Shown here: one piece after another, positions 1 through 9,214 of the stretch
Layout of the letters: every line of letters begins with the position of its first letter
How positions within the stretch are numbered: position 1 is the first letter of the stretch
Source: Selaginella moellendorffii
Taxonomy: Eukaryota > Streptophyta > Lycopodiopsida > Selaginellales > Selaginellaceae
Assembly (NCBI RefSeq): GCF_000143415.4
Contig: NW_003314289.1
Span: 215,109 to 279,108 of the forward strand
Reading direction: 5' to 3'
Length of the DNA: 64,000 bases
Notes under the pieces: model-generated
The model's input: only the letters and a program-made list of their open reading frames with translations
Databases searched by the model: none
Told to the model about the DNA's origin: nothing
Program-made: the position numbers and the translations under genes

Positions 1-803
1 TTCCATGCATACGCCGCCACCATTGCATTCCAAGCAGCAGCAGTGGGAGAAGAAATGTTGTCAAACAGTTGGCGAGCTTTGAAAAGAGACCCTGCCTGTC
101 GTCCCAGCAAGTGTATCACGGCACTCGCCACGAAAGGATTCGTCAAGTAGCCACTTTCGATGGCGATTTCCACCACCATGTTTGTAAAAGCAGCGGGAAG
201 GACCCCGCACGCACCGAAAATCCCAGTGAAAGTGAGAGAGCTCGGCTTTACTCCTTCCAAATTCATAAGCTCGAAAAGAATCATGGCTTCCGCAGAATGC
301 CATTTCTTGGCATAAGCAGTAAGCAAGCTATTCCATGCTACTACATTCTTTTCTGGCATCTTGTCAAAGAACTCTTTAGCTTCTGAAAATTTCTGGTTCT
401 TGGTGTAGGAAACGAGCATGGTCGTCCGCGAAACCAAATCCTGGGAAGGCATTCTCTCAAAAACATCTCTAGCAGTGTCCAGATCCCCGTTATGGGCATA
501 TGCTGTAAGAAGCAGAGTCCAGGAGAAAACATTGGGCTGCTGGATCCGATCAAACGCTGCTTGGGCGTCCATGGGACTGCTAAAGTTTCCATACATCTGG
601 ACGAGCAAGTTCCCGAGGAAAGTATCGGTGTCAAAGCGGGAGTCTATCAGTTTCGTATGGATCTCTTTCCCCTGTGCCATGTCCGTGCAGTTCCGCAGCA
701 AAGAGGCATAGGTGGAAGATGCCTGCTGAATAGAGAGGTTGCTCACTCGCTCTAATCGCTCCCTGAAAGGCCCAAGCGTCGCCCATCTCTGATCAATGGC
801 CAT
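1..803 (-). CDS. PLS-class pentatricopeptide repeat (PPR) protein, N-terminal part
   Basis: One uninterrupted minus-strand frame runs from an ATG at 803 to the window edge (about 267 residues), so the C-terminus lies outside. After about 30 leader residues come PPR motifs with the usual anchors, such as NVFSWTLLLTAYAHNGDLD, DLVSRTTMLVSYTKN and NVVAWNSLLTAYAK, followed by an L-type motif (VKPSSLTFTGIFGACG). PPR proteins bind organellar RNA one base per repeat, and PLS-class members usually act in C-to-U editing or processing in plastids or mitochondria. The target cannot be read from this part. Whether an E or DYW domain follows is unknown because the gene is cut by the window. No intron is needed in the visible part. 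I did not test the N-terminus for a transit peptide. Confidence 0.9.
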   Translation of the reverse strand, partial: MAIDQRWATLGPFRERLERVSNLSIQQASSTYASLLRNCTDMAQGKEIHTKLIDSRFDTDTFLGNLLVQMYGNFSSPMDAQAAFDRIQQPNVFSWTLLLTAYAHNGDLDTARDVFERMPSQDLVSRTTMLVSYTKNQKFSEAKEFFDKMPEKNVVAWNSLLTAYAKKWHSAEAMILFELMNLEGVKPSSLTFTGIFGACGVLPAAFTNMVVEIAIESGYLTNPFVASAVIHLLGRQAGSLFKARQLFDNISSPTAAAWNAMVAAYAW

Positions 804-857
804 ACATCTTTAAGAGATCGAAAAGATTTGTTAACATAACCTTGATTAGTGTGTGAA

Positions 858-928
858 GCACTGCTGGTCTAGTGGTAGAATAGTACCCTGCCACGGTACA
901 GACCCGGGTTCGATTCCCGGGCAGTGCA
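858..928 (+). tRNA. tRNA-Gly(GCC)
   Basis: A 71-nt cloverleaf with a perfect 7-bp acceptor stem (GCACTGC/GCAGTGC), D-arm TGGTCTAGTGGTA, anticodon loop CTGCCAC (anticodon GCC) and T-arm CCCGGGTTCGATTCCCGGG. Discriminator base A at 928. No intron. It is the plus-strand member of a convergent pair with the copy at 992-1062. Confidence 0.97.
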
Positions 929-991
929 GTGTTTATTGAGTTAAGTATAATTCTGATAATACCGCTTTTACTAGGTTAACCAAAAATAGAA

Positions 992-1062
992 TGCACTGCC
1001 CGGGAATCGAACCCGGGTCCGTACCGTGGCAGGGTACTATTCTACCACTAGACCAGCAGTGC
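992..1062 (-). tRNA. tRNA-Gly(GCC), second copy in opposite orientation
   Basis: Reverse-strand copy of the same 71-nt tRNA. By eye it differs at one base, just after the anticodon stem (GGTACGG here, GGTACAG in the plus copy). The two copies face each other across 63 bp and form a 71-bp near-perfect inverted repeat. Confidence 0.97.
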
Positions 1063-1179
1063 TTTAGATAGTAAACAAGGTTTTGTAGCAACGGTTTTGA
1101 TATTAATTAAAACGAGCGTTCATGCTAGGAATTCCTACATCAAACCATGAAAGTTCATACAAATTCTCATACAAAGGTT

Positions 1180-3005
1180 CTACACGATCTTCTTGATTTT
1201 CGAGAAAGACCCCGTTTCCGAAAAGTACGTTGATTGGGTACCGCTTCCAAGCAATGCAGCTTGCGCTGATGGATTCGAGAGCTCGATACCCTGCCGAAGA
1301 ACCGAAAAGAAAACCACCATTTCCCTAAGAACAAAAACGAAAGAGGAGTACCTGAACCGGCGTGAATGCTAAACTAGAGGTGAGACCAGACGTAGCTCCA
1401 CTGCTCCCATACTTCTTCTCTTTAAACCTTCAAATCGAAACACAGAGAATCAGCCCAAGTCTCTCAAAAGCTGGCAAACGCGAGGAGAGAAGAGATCTTA
1501 CTTCTTCACTTTGGTCGAAAGCTTGCTCGGTCCAGCCGATATCCTCAGCTTGCCACTCCCTGCCTGGCCGAGCATCCCATAGCCTTCACCCAGCCCGTCT
1601 CCCAGTGAACTCTCCTCCGGGATGTTAAAGCTCATCCGGTTGGCAAGCTTGCGCATGTCCGTCATCGCGTACCTTAAAGCAAGGAAACAAGCTCGTAACT
1701 TGGTCGCAAACCAGCTCACGACGAGGCCATACCTCTCCTTCATCTTCCTCAATCGCCTCCCTCCTCGCTTCTTCTTTGGGTCCGAGTCGGGCACCGGGAG
1801 TGGCTTGGGCTGCTTTGGCGGAGGCGGCTCCTGCCACTTCTCAATCTTCTTTTGTATCTCCTCCCTGAAAGCCCGTCCAGTTTGCCCGAGACGATCTCCC
1901 ATTGTAGCGTCCACACGGGCCGCCAGCGTCGACTTCCCGGACACGAGACGAGCAGCTCGAGTTCTCAGCGATGGCGGGCTGCCCTGGACGATCTCCGAGT
2001 GGAAGATGAAGCCGGTGTGAGGATTGAGCGTAGCCGACGAGAAGCCTGCCGAGTTCTTCTTCTTGACGCCGAGGATCTGTACGTTGCACGCCGGCATCTT
2101 CGACAGAGCCGAGAGACCACCGGCCGTTCCCATCAGTTTTGCTGCCACCGCGCTTCCCAGTATGGCCGACAGGTTTGGCGCGATGAAGGCCATCCTGCTC
2201 TCCACGAAATTCAGCACCTTTTTCTTCGACTCGTCGAGGTCCAGGGCCCGGTCACAGGCATCCAGCGTCTTTTGCAGGACTTCTTCGGCTAGAGGCTTGC
2301 CGTTGGTCGTAGAAGCCGTGACTGAAACCACCATGATCGTCGCTGATGGGAGTACTCCCTCGAGATCCACCAAGGTGAGGTCCATCTCGTTCCCAATCCT
2401 CTTGACGACTCGAGCATAATCAATGGGATGCTGTACCAGGGACTCGAGCTCCGGGAACTTTAGCCGGTACTTATCTCTGATGTAGTTGTGTATCACGCCT
2501 ATCTCGTTGTCGATGTCAACAGAGAGAGTGTTACACTCCACGATCAGCTGGTACTCTGGATCATCTTCCGAGAGCTTGGCCATGGTAGCAGGAACTCCAG
2601 ACTCGATTGCCTCGTCCACTTTCTGGAAAGAAAAGGAGTTTGGATAACCGAAAGAGAACTAGAGCAAGAACAAAGAACTCACCTTCATGAGGTCATGGTA
2701 CCGCGGAGTGTTTTGGAGCTTCGCAACCGTGTTAAGATCATCGTAGTTTACCTCGACGTCGGGCATCTCCACATCCTCTTTTCCCAGCTCGTCGTCCTCT
2801 CCAGCTTCTTCCTGCGATGCCAAAACGCCTATTAGGAGAGGTTAGACACAAAATACGCGAAAGAACGCTCCCCTACCTCGCCCGGCGCCTCATTGTCTGA
2901 GAGATCGTCGAGATCGGCAAGAAAAGAATCCGCCAGCGTCGCCTGCACAGAATCGCACAGAGAATCAGCGCCAAAGATCGCCATCGCGATCGTCACACTC
3001 ACCAT
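1180..3005 (-). CDS. PRP31: U4/U6 snRNP splicing factor PRP31
   Basis: PRP31 holds the U4/U6 di-snRNP and bridges it to U5 during tri-snRNP assembly in the nucleus. Seven exons read on the minus strand: 3003-3005 (only the ATG), 2877-2942, 2683-2811, 1733-2622, 1502-1672, 1352-1427 and 1180-1290. They give about 481 residues, close to plant PRP31 length. The N-terminus is MATLADSFLADLDDL. The Nop domain (KKVLNFVESRMAFIAPNLSA; GLSALSKMPACNVQILG) binds the U4 k-turn and 15.5K protein, and the PRP31 C-terminal region contains KMKERYAMTDMRKLANRM and LGDGLGEGYGMLGQAG. The end (SLAFTPVQGIELSNP) is also typical, which supports the last three exons; reading straight on at 1502 would stop early. The start is the PRP31-type Met produced by joining the 3-nt first exon. 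The 60-nt intron 1673-1732 has no in-frame stop. Confidence 0.95.
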
Positions 3006-3039
3006 TCTCGCGTAGCAAAACCCTAAGTTATGAAGACCC

Positions 3040-5457
3040 CTAACTTTGCTCCTGGATTATATTCGCGAAAAGGACGTGGATGGAACCACTGCTCTTGCCG
3101 CCACGAAGCATGGCTTCCTTCGCGATGCGCTCTCCGCGCTGGAAATCCCTGTGGATCTTGCAAGAGCTCACGATCGACGCCCAGGCGCTGGAGCTCGGCT
3201 CGAATGGCATCGATCGGACGAGCTCCTCGGCGAATCCCAGCTGCCCGGCCCTCCCAAACACATCGGCCATGGCGCTGTAGTGCTCCAGCGAGGGCTTCAC
3301 GCCATAATCCTCCTCCATGAGCGCCAGATAGCTCCTTCCAGCTCCAACCAGCCCGATCCTGCTACACGCCGCCATGGCGCTCGCGATCGCGAACTCGTCC
3401 GGCAGGAATCCCTCCAGCTCCATCGATCGCAGCAGCCAGATCGATTCCACAGCACTGTCGGAGTGGCTGAATGCGCCAATGATCGCGTTCCAGGACGCGA
3501 TGTCGCGGTAGAGCATTCGATCAAACACCACCTTAGCGCGATCTAGACGCCCGCTATAAGAAAACGCGACGATCAGCGCGTTCCAGGAGATAATATCGCG
3601 ATCCAGCATTCGATAGAAGAGCGCCAGCACCTCCCCGACATGCCCGTTCGCGGCATAGCCCGCGATTAGGGTATTCCATGCTACAGTGCTCCAGCGGGGC
3701 ATATTCTCCAGTAAGACGCGGGCATCTTGGAGGTACCCGGCCTGAGTATATGCCGATACCATCGTCGCCCAGGACACGGCGTCCCAGCGCGGCATTCTAT
3801 CAAACAACGTTTTGGCCTCCTCAAGATGCCCAGTGTCGGCATTTGAAGAGATCATGATATTCCAAGTTACCACGTCTCGATGGATCATCGCCTGGAACAT
3901 AGATTTGGCTCGATCATAGAAACCTCTAGAGATAAATCCAGAGAGCATTGCATTAGAGGAGACAACGTCGTGATCAGGCATTCGATTGAAGAAGAAATCA
4001 GCGGCAAGGTCTAGCTGCTTGAATTGGGCGTGGGCGGTGATGATGATCGTCCAGGCAGAGAGATTCCACTCGGGCATGGCGTCGAAGAAGATGCGCCTTG
4101 CATCTTCCAGTTGCCCGGATTGGGTGTAGGATTGAAGAACAGTCGCCCACGAGACAATGTCCCTCTGGTCCATCTTTGCGAAGAGATTTCTCGTTTCCTC
4201 GCCTCGACCCTCTTGGGTGTAGCCCGCGAGGATCATGTTCCATGAGACTACATCTCGGTGCTCCGCCATAGCCTCGAAGAACTCTCTTGCACGACAGAGG
4301 TTTCCACTCTGGACAAAAGCTGCGATCATCGTGTTGGCTATCATGGTGTTCCACTCGGGCATCCGATCGAAGAGAAGCTTTGCTTGAGAGATCATCCGCC
4401 GGTGCTGCCCCATGATCGAGAGCATCGCGCTCCAGGACACAAGGTTTTGCGAGGGCATTGAATCAAACGTCGTGATCGCATCGTCTATCCGGCCGCTGTC
4501 ACCATACACAACGACAAGCGCGGTCCACGCGACAATGTTGGGCTCTGGGATCGATCGAAACGCTTTTTCGGCAAGATCGAAATGCCCAGACTGGGCATAT
4601 GCTTGAACAAGGCAAGTCCAAGACACAACATTCCTTTCCGGCATCGCTGCGAATATTCTTTCGACACCATGCAAGTCGCAAGCCGAGGAATATGCTTCCA
4701 ACATAGTTGTCCACGAAATTATATTCCTTTCCTTCATGCTAGCGAAGAGAATCTCACATTCCAGAAAATGCCCTTCCTGGGCATTTGCAGAGAGCATTGT
4801 GTTCCAAGTTACTACGTCGTGTTCCGGCATTGCGTAGTACAGTGCCCTAGCCTCCGGGAGGGAACCCATTCGTACGGACGCCGCCACCATAGTGTTCCAC
4901 GAGAATATGTTCTTCTCCGGCATCTCCTTGAAGATTGATTTTGCCTCTTGCAAATGGCCTTCACGGGCATATGCTACCATTATGGTGTTCCAGGTAACAA
5001 CGTTTCTCTCCGGCATAGAATCAAACAGGGATTTAGCTGATATGAGCGATTTGTTTTGTGAGTAGCCAGAGATTAGGGTCGTCCACGCCACCACGTCGTA
5101 CTGCGGCATGGAATCAAAGAGAAACCGCGCTTCCTCCAGATGCCCACGCTGAGCATAGCACCCAATGATGATCTTCCACGACAGGAGATCCGGCGCTTCC
5201 ATGGCGTCGAAAGCTGCCCTAGCGAGCGCCAATTCGCCAAATCGCGCGTACATTTGGAGCAAGATATTGAGCAGCGCTCCATCGTGCCTCAAATCGCTGG
5301 AAGAAGAAATCCACTCGTGGATCAATCGTCCGCGAGCCAAATCCCTCGATTGCGCGCAGCTCGCAAGGATCGATTGGAAGTAGAATCGCCGCTGGAGAGT
5401 CGAATTGGAATTGGGATTGACGACCCCAAGCTCCAATTCCCTGGCGGCGTGGAGCAT
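3040..5457 (-). CDS. PPR protein built of about 19 tandem S-type motifs
   Basis: A single 805-residue exon. After a leader (LASCAQSRDLARGRLIHEWI, a degenerate motif) there are about 19 consecutive 31-residue motifs, each starting like DVVAWTTLISGYSQN and ending like LFDSMPER. Then come one L-like motif (FLPDEFAIASAMAACSRIG), one S/E-like motif (VKPSLEHYSAMADVFGRAG) and a short E-like tail; no DYW domain. Long runs of S motifs without regular P-L-S alternation are the SS arrangement of PLS-class PPRs. By family it should bind organellar RNA and, lacking its own deaminase, would act through a partner or as a stability/processing factor. The gene ends only 34 bp before the PRP31 start on the same strand, and its ATG lies 97 bp from the start of the divergent MLF-like gene. 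Confidence 0.93.
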   Translation of the reverse strand: MLHAARELELGVVNPNSNSTLQRRFYFQSILASCAQSRDLARGRLIHEWISSSSDLRHDGALLNILLQMYARFGELALARAAFDAMEAPDLLSWKIIIGCYAQRGHLEEARFLFDSMPQYDVVAWTTLISGYSQNKSLISAKSLFDSMPERNVVTWNTIMVAYAREGHLQEAKSIFKEMPEKNIFSWNTMVAASVRMGSLPEARALYYAMPEHDVVTWNTMLSANAQEGHFLECEILFASMKERNIISWTTMLEAYSSACDLHGVERIFAAMPERNVVSWTCLVQAYAQSGHFDLAEKAFRSIPEPNIVAWTALVVVYGDSGRIDDAITTFDSMPSQNLVSWSAMLSIMGQHRRMISQAKLLFDRMPEWNTMIANTMIAAFVQSGNLCRAREFFEAMAEHRDVVSWNMILAGYTQEGRGEETRNLFAKMDQRDIVSWATVLQSYTQSGQLEDARRIFFDAMPEWNLSAWTIIITAHAQFKQLDLAADFFFNRMPDHDVVSSNAMLSGFISRGFYDRAKSMFQAMIHRDVVTWNIMISSNADTGHLEEAKTLFDRMPRWDAVSWATMVSAYTQAGYLQDARVLLENMPRWSTVAWNTLIAGYAANGHVGEVLALFYRMLDRDIISWNALIVAFSYSGRLDRAKVVFDRMLYRDIASWNAIIGAFSHSDSAVESIWLLRSMELEGFLPDEFAIASAMAACSRIGLVGAGRSYLALMEEDYGVKPSLEHYSAMADVFGRAGQLGFAEELVRSMPFEPSSSAWASIVSSCKIHRDFQRGERIAKEAMLRGGKSSGSIHVLFANIIQEQS

Positions 5458-5554
5458 TCCAGAAGGACACGTGGCGAGCGGCCATTTGTTTCTCTTGAGC
5501 GCCTATGTGGCTCCACATGACCCTAGGTTTGGAGTGTGGAGGAGAGGAGTGATT

Positions 5555-6820
5555 ATGCAGCGCCAAGGGAGGAGCGGCAACGCGAATGGAGGAGGCGGCG
5601 ATGGTAGCGGCGATTACCGGCGAGGAGGCGGCGGCGCATTCCCTGATCCATTCGCTGGGTTCGGCGGATTTGGCTTCGGTGGCAGCATGATGCAAAATTT
5701 CTTTGGCGGCCGCGATCCCTTCGACGATCCCTTCTTCAATCGGCCGTTTGGGAGCTTGTTTGGAGGATTTCCAGACAATAATCCCTTCGATCACAGACGC
5801 CATGGCGGTTTCTTGGAGAATAGGCCTTTTCATTCACAGCAGGTATGTCCGAGTTTTTTCCTGTCGAGAAAACTTTCTTTTGAGGAGTTTGCTAAGAACT
5901 TCGGTGTGTAGGAGAATCGGAGAGGCCCTATTATCGAAGAAATCGAGGACGATCATCCTCACGCGACTGGGTCGAGCCAAGAACCGATTGTGGAGCATCC
6001 AGACGATGATGTGAGGCCTGGTTAGTAGTCAATTGGAAACAATATTTTTTCTTACAGGTTTTCCCACGTATAAGCTTGAAGCATCTTACAGTCGTGAATT
6101 TGTTCCAGACCGTAGGCAAAGGGTGACAAGCCGTCACCAGGGTCCTCTCGTGAACCATCGAGATGACGGGGGTTTTCAATCGTATTCTTTCCAAAGCTCG
6201 TCTTTCAGCTACGGGGGACCGAATGGCAACTATTACGCCTCTTCGACGGCAAGGAGGCGAGGTCCAAATGGGGTACGTATTTTCTTTGTGGGGTTATTTT
6301 TCTAAGCTAGCTCCGATCGCGCAGGTTGTTCACGAAGAACATCATGAAAAGGACTCTTCTAGTAAATCTGAGACGCACAGGGTATCGAGGGGAATTCATG
6401 ACAAGGTGCCTATGGTTTTTGTCAGAATGAGGCTCATGTTTTAGTTAATATCAGGGCCATTCCTTGACTCGTAAGCGCAACGCAGAGGGACGGGAAGAAA
6501 ATCTCCAAACACTTCACAACCTGGGCGAAGGTACTTTTCTTTCTGGCTAAGCTGACATTGACTACAGCGTCATCAACGTTACAGAGGAAGTTCCTGAGTT
6601 CGAGAAGCGTTGGGAATTCGAAGCCGAACGCAATCTTCCTGGCTGGAACAGGAACAGAGCAAGGTCGCTAGCTGGAGGAGGCAACGAAGGTTTGAACTTC
6701 TAAAGAATTCTTTTCAGCTAATAATGGAGTTTCTTTCGGTATTTAGGAAGTCGTCAACGGGCTGCCTTACCTTCTGGATCTTCCGGATCTTCTGGATGGT
6801 CTGGTGCCAGACAAGCTTGA
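5555..6820 (+). CDS. Myeloid leukemia factor (MLF)-like protein, plant type
   Basis: Seven exons (5555-5842, 5912-6020, 6058-6272, 6325-6405, 6455-6530, 6585-6689, 6747-6820) join to about 315 residues. The N-terminal part is Gly/Phe-rich with FGGRDPFDDPFFNRPFG, the hallmark of plant MLF-like proteins. The core contains FQSYSFQSSSFSYGGPNG, a hydrophilic HEEHHEKDSS stretch, GHSLTRKRNAEG and EKRWEFEAERNLPGWNR, matching the order of the MLF domain. Animal MLF proteins shuttle between nucleus and cytoplasm and bind chaperones and transcription factors; the plant role is poorly known, so no function is claimed. The second intron is only 37 nt. The acceptor at 6584 was chosen over 6567 because only it keeps the frame. 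The ATG at 5555 is chosen because the open frame upstream runs into the divergent PPR gene. Confidence 0.82.
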
Positions 6821-7545
6821 GACGCACGTATTCAAATCACGAACGAGTTTCTGGTCGTTCGTGATAACCATCATCATAGTACACGAGGTCTATATTTACG
6901 TAGTAAACGGGCCATAGAGCCGGTTTGTTGAAGGGATAGAACCTTTTAGAGGCTCTTTCTCTTGCTGTGCCATTCTTCATGCCGGCAAGGAAGAATTTCA
7001 TCCTACTTACTGTCGCGCGTTGGATTTGTTTTTTTGTTCTTATCAGTGTAGCTAACTGAACTTCTTGCATGGTCGATCAGATTAGTTGGTCAATCATCTT
7101 AATCTATCTGTCCTTTTTCCTCTGGTGCTAACAGATCGCATTGACATCTGCATGGGCAAATTCAGTTACGGCTGCTGATTTTTGAATCAGAATTCTTCGT
7201 CTAACGATCTTTTTCTCTTTTGCAGGAGTCAGAGCGGAGGCTACTTAAAGGTGTGTAGGTGGAGAAGTTGTGGCAGGAGCAAAGGCAACAGTAAAGAGAC
7301 AGGCAGCTCATTTGGGCTGTGCTCTATCTCTTCTCGATTTTCTTCTTTCAATAAGCGCCTGTGGTGGGCTGTTTAGCAGGCCGCGATTGGGGAGCTTCCC
7401 GTGTGGTGCAGCTGATTCACATGTACATGCAGGAGGATACCTGCGATTGTCTGTAAGTACCTTCAAAATTTGGGTTCTTCTGAATTTCCTGCTGGTGCTT
7501 TTTGTAGATGCGTCAGAGGAACGAGCTAGACGCAACGAGAACGCG
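6821..7545 (+). other. 3' end of the MLF-like gene and 5' leader of FATB
   Basis: No conserved coding segment is visible. The second half has possible splice acceptors (near 7225 and 7507, just after short pyrimidine tracts), so the FATB transcript probably has a 5' UTR with one or more introns here. The frame entering the FATB exon stays open upstream to 7270, but that part has no recognisable protein. Confidence 0.5.
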
Positions 7546-9116
7546 ATGGAGGCTGCTGCAAGTAGATTTTTTGGATCTACAATTTCTCGAGATGGGCCTT
7601 TTGGCTCTGATTCACTCAAGTGTCAACACCAACACGAATGCTCTCCAGTGGTGCAGTGTCTGAGAGATTTAGTCAGCAGCGTTCCGAAATTGAACGGTTC
7701 CCGGACCCATATCAGCAGCAGCGAGAGCTTGAAGGCGACAATATCCAACAAGTCCGTGGCTTTCAAGGACTATCACGGCGATGTTAATGACTACATTCCT
7801 CTGCTCGCAGCTGCAATCATCGCGGTCGATAAGAACAAGCAGCAGCAGGAAGTCAGCTTACGTGAGAGATCAGCGCAGATGAAAAGGGGCAGACTTCTGG
7901 AGAATGATTTGGTCTACCGGCAAAGATTTGTTATCAGGTCGTACGAAGTCGGATTCGACAGATTGGCTTCAATTGAAACACTTACAAATCTCTTCCAGGT
8001 GAATGAAATTTTTTTCTGGCACTGCTCAAACTTTTCTGTTTATTTTCCTTCTAACGTATAAGAAATCTACACAGGAGACTGCTCTCAACCATGTTGGCAT
8101 GTCGGACTTTGTTGGTGACGGGCTTGGAACAACACATGCAATGATGCGAAATGGTCTTATATGGGTTGTAACGAGAATGCATATTGATGTTGATCGATAT
8201 CCAGTCTGGTAAGCATCCTGTTTTTGTTTTCTCGTTGCGTTTCTGAAGCTAGAGCAGGGGTGACATTGTTGAGATCGACTCTTGGATCCATGGTGCTGGC
8301 AAGAATTTTATCCGTCGTGATTTTATGGTTCGGGATTTTACAACTGGAGCGACTGTCTGTCGAGCAACGAGGTAGGCATTTACTTTCTATCTTTGTTGAA
8401 ACTGAGACCGTGAAATTTACAGTACCTGGGCGATGATGAACAAGAGCACAAGACGCCTTTCCAAAATTCCAGACGATGTCTTCGCAGAAATATCCCCATA
8501 CTTCCTTGACCGGCACGTAATGGAGGATGATGCTTGCCAGAAAATTGTAAAGCTGGACGACACTGCGATGTATGTACAAAAGAATCTCGTGGTAAGCACT
8601 AGCTAGCGGATCGAAGCCTCCTTTATTCTCCTTTCCTTGCGAGTGGCTTCTGACATTTTGACGCTCGCTTTTGACAGCCAAGGCTCCATGACATGGATAT
8701 GAACCAGCATGTCAATAACGTCAAGTATATCGGCTGGGTGCTCGAGGTAAAAATCCTCTTTTTTTTCTTTTTTGACTTTCGACTAGCTTTGAGCTAAACC
8801 TGTGCTTTGATTCCAGAGCGTTCCACAGGCACTGCTCGTAGCTCACGAGCTGATGAGCATGACGCTCGAGTACCGGAGAGAGTGCGCTGCGTCCGACATA
8901 GTTACGTCTCTGACGAGCCCAGCGCCGAGCGAGTCGAGCGTGGCAGCCATGAGCAACTTGAAGGAGCTGGGGCCGCCCGACATTGGCAACCCGGTGATCA
9001 CGACCAAGGGAAGCCTCCACTACACCCATCTCCTGAGAATGCAGGACAGCGGCTGCGAGATCCTGCGAGGAAGAACAGTGTGGAGACTGAAGGAGCGATT
9101 CTCTTCCTCATCTTAG
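7546..9116 (+). CDS. FATB: Plastid acyl-ACP thioesterase, FATB type
   Basis: FATB hydrolyses acyl-ACP in the plastid stroma, preferring saturated chains, and releases free fatty acids for export. Six exons (7546-7998, 8075-8208, 8258-8371, 8423-8591, 8678-8746, 8817-9116) give about 412 residues, normal for FATB. The first about 60 residues (MEAAASRFFGSTISRDGPFG...) look like a Ser/Arg-rich transit peptide. Hot-dog fold landmarks are RQRFVIRSYEVGFDRLASIETL, ETALNHVGMSDFVGDGLGTT, MDMNQHVNNVKYIGW and LEYRRECA. The Asp, Asn and His of the third and the Glu and Cys of the last are the conserved active-site positions described for FATB, all present. FATB rather than FATA is inferred from the NQHVNNVKYIGWVLE block. 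The first Met is the first plausible transit-peptide start in the exon; a spliced upstream start is possible. It converges on the SAXO gene, with 98 bp between the stops. Confidence 0.92.
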
Positions 9117-9214
9117 ACGCGCCTCCAATGATACAAATAATCTCTCGAACAAAAGGTACTGGATCTCAAAGATGCGTTGGATTGGATCTAACATTTTTTG
9201 CTGCTTTGGTTTTG

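Noticed and set aside
6568-6584. Alternative acceptor at 6,567 for the fifth MLF-like intron
   Set aside because: It shifts the frame and leads to a stop; the acceptor at 6,584 keeps EVPEFEKRWEF in frame.
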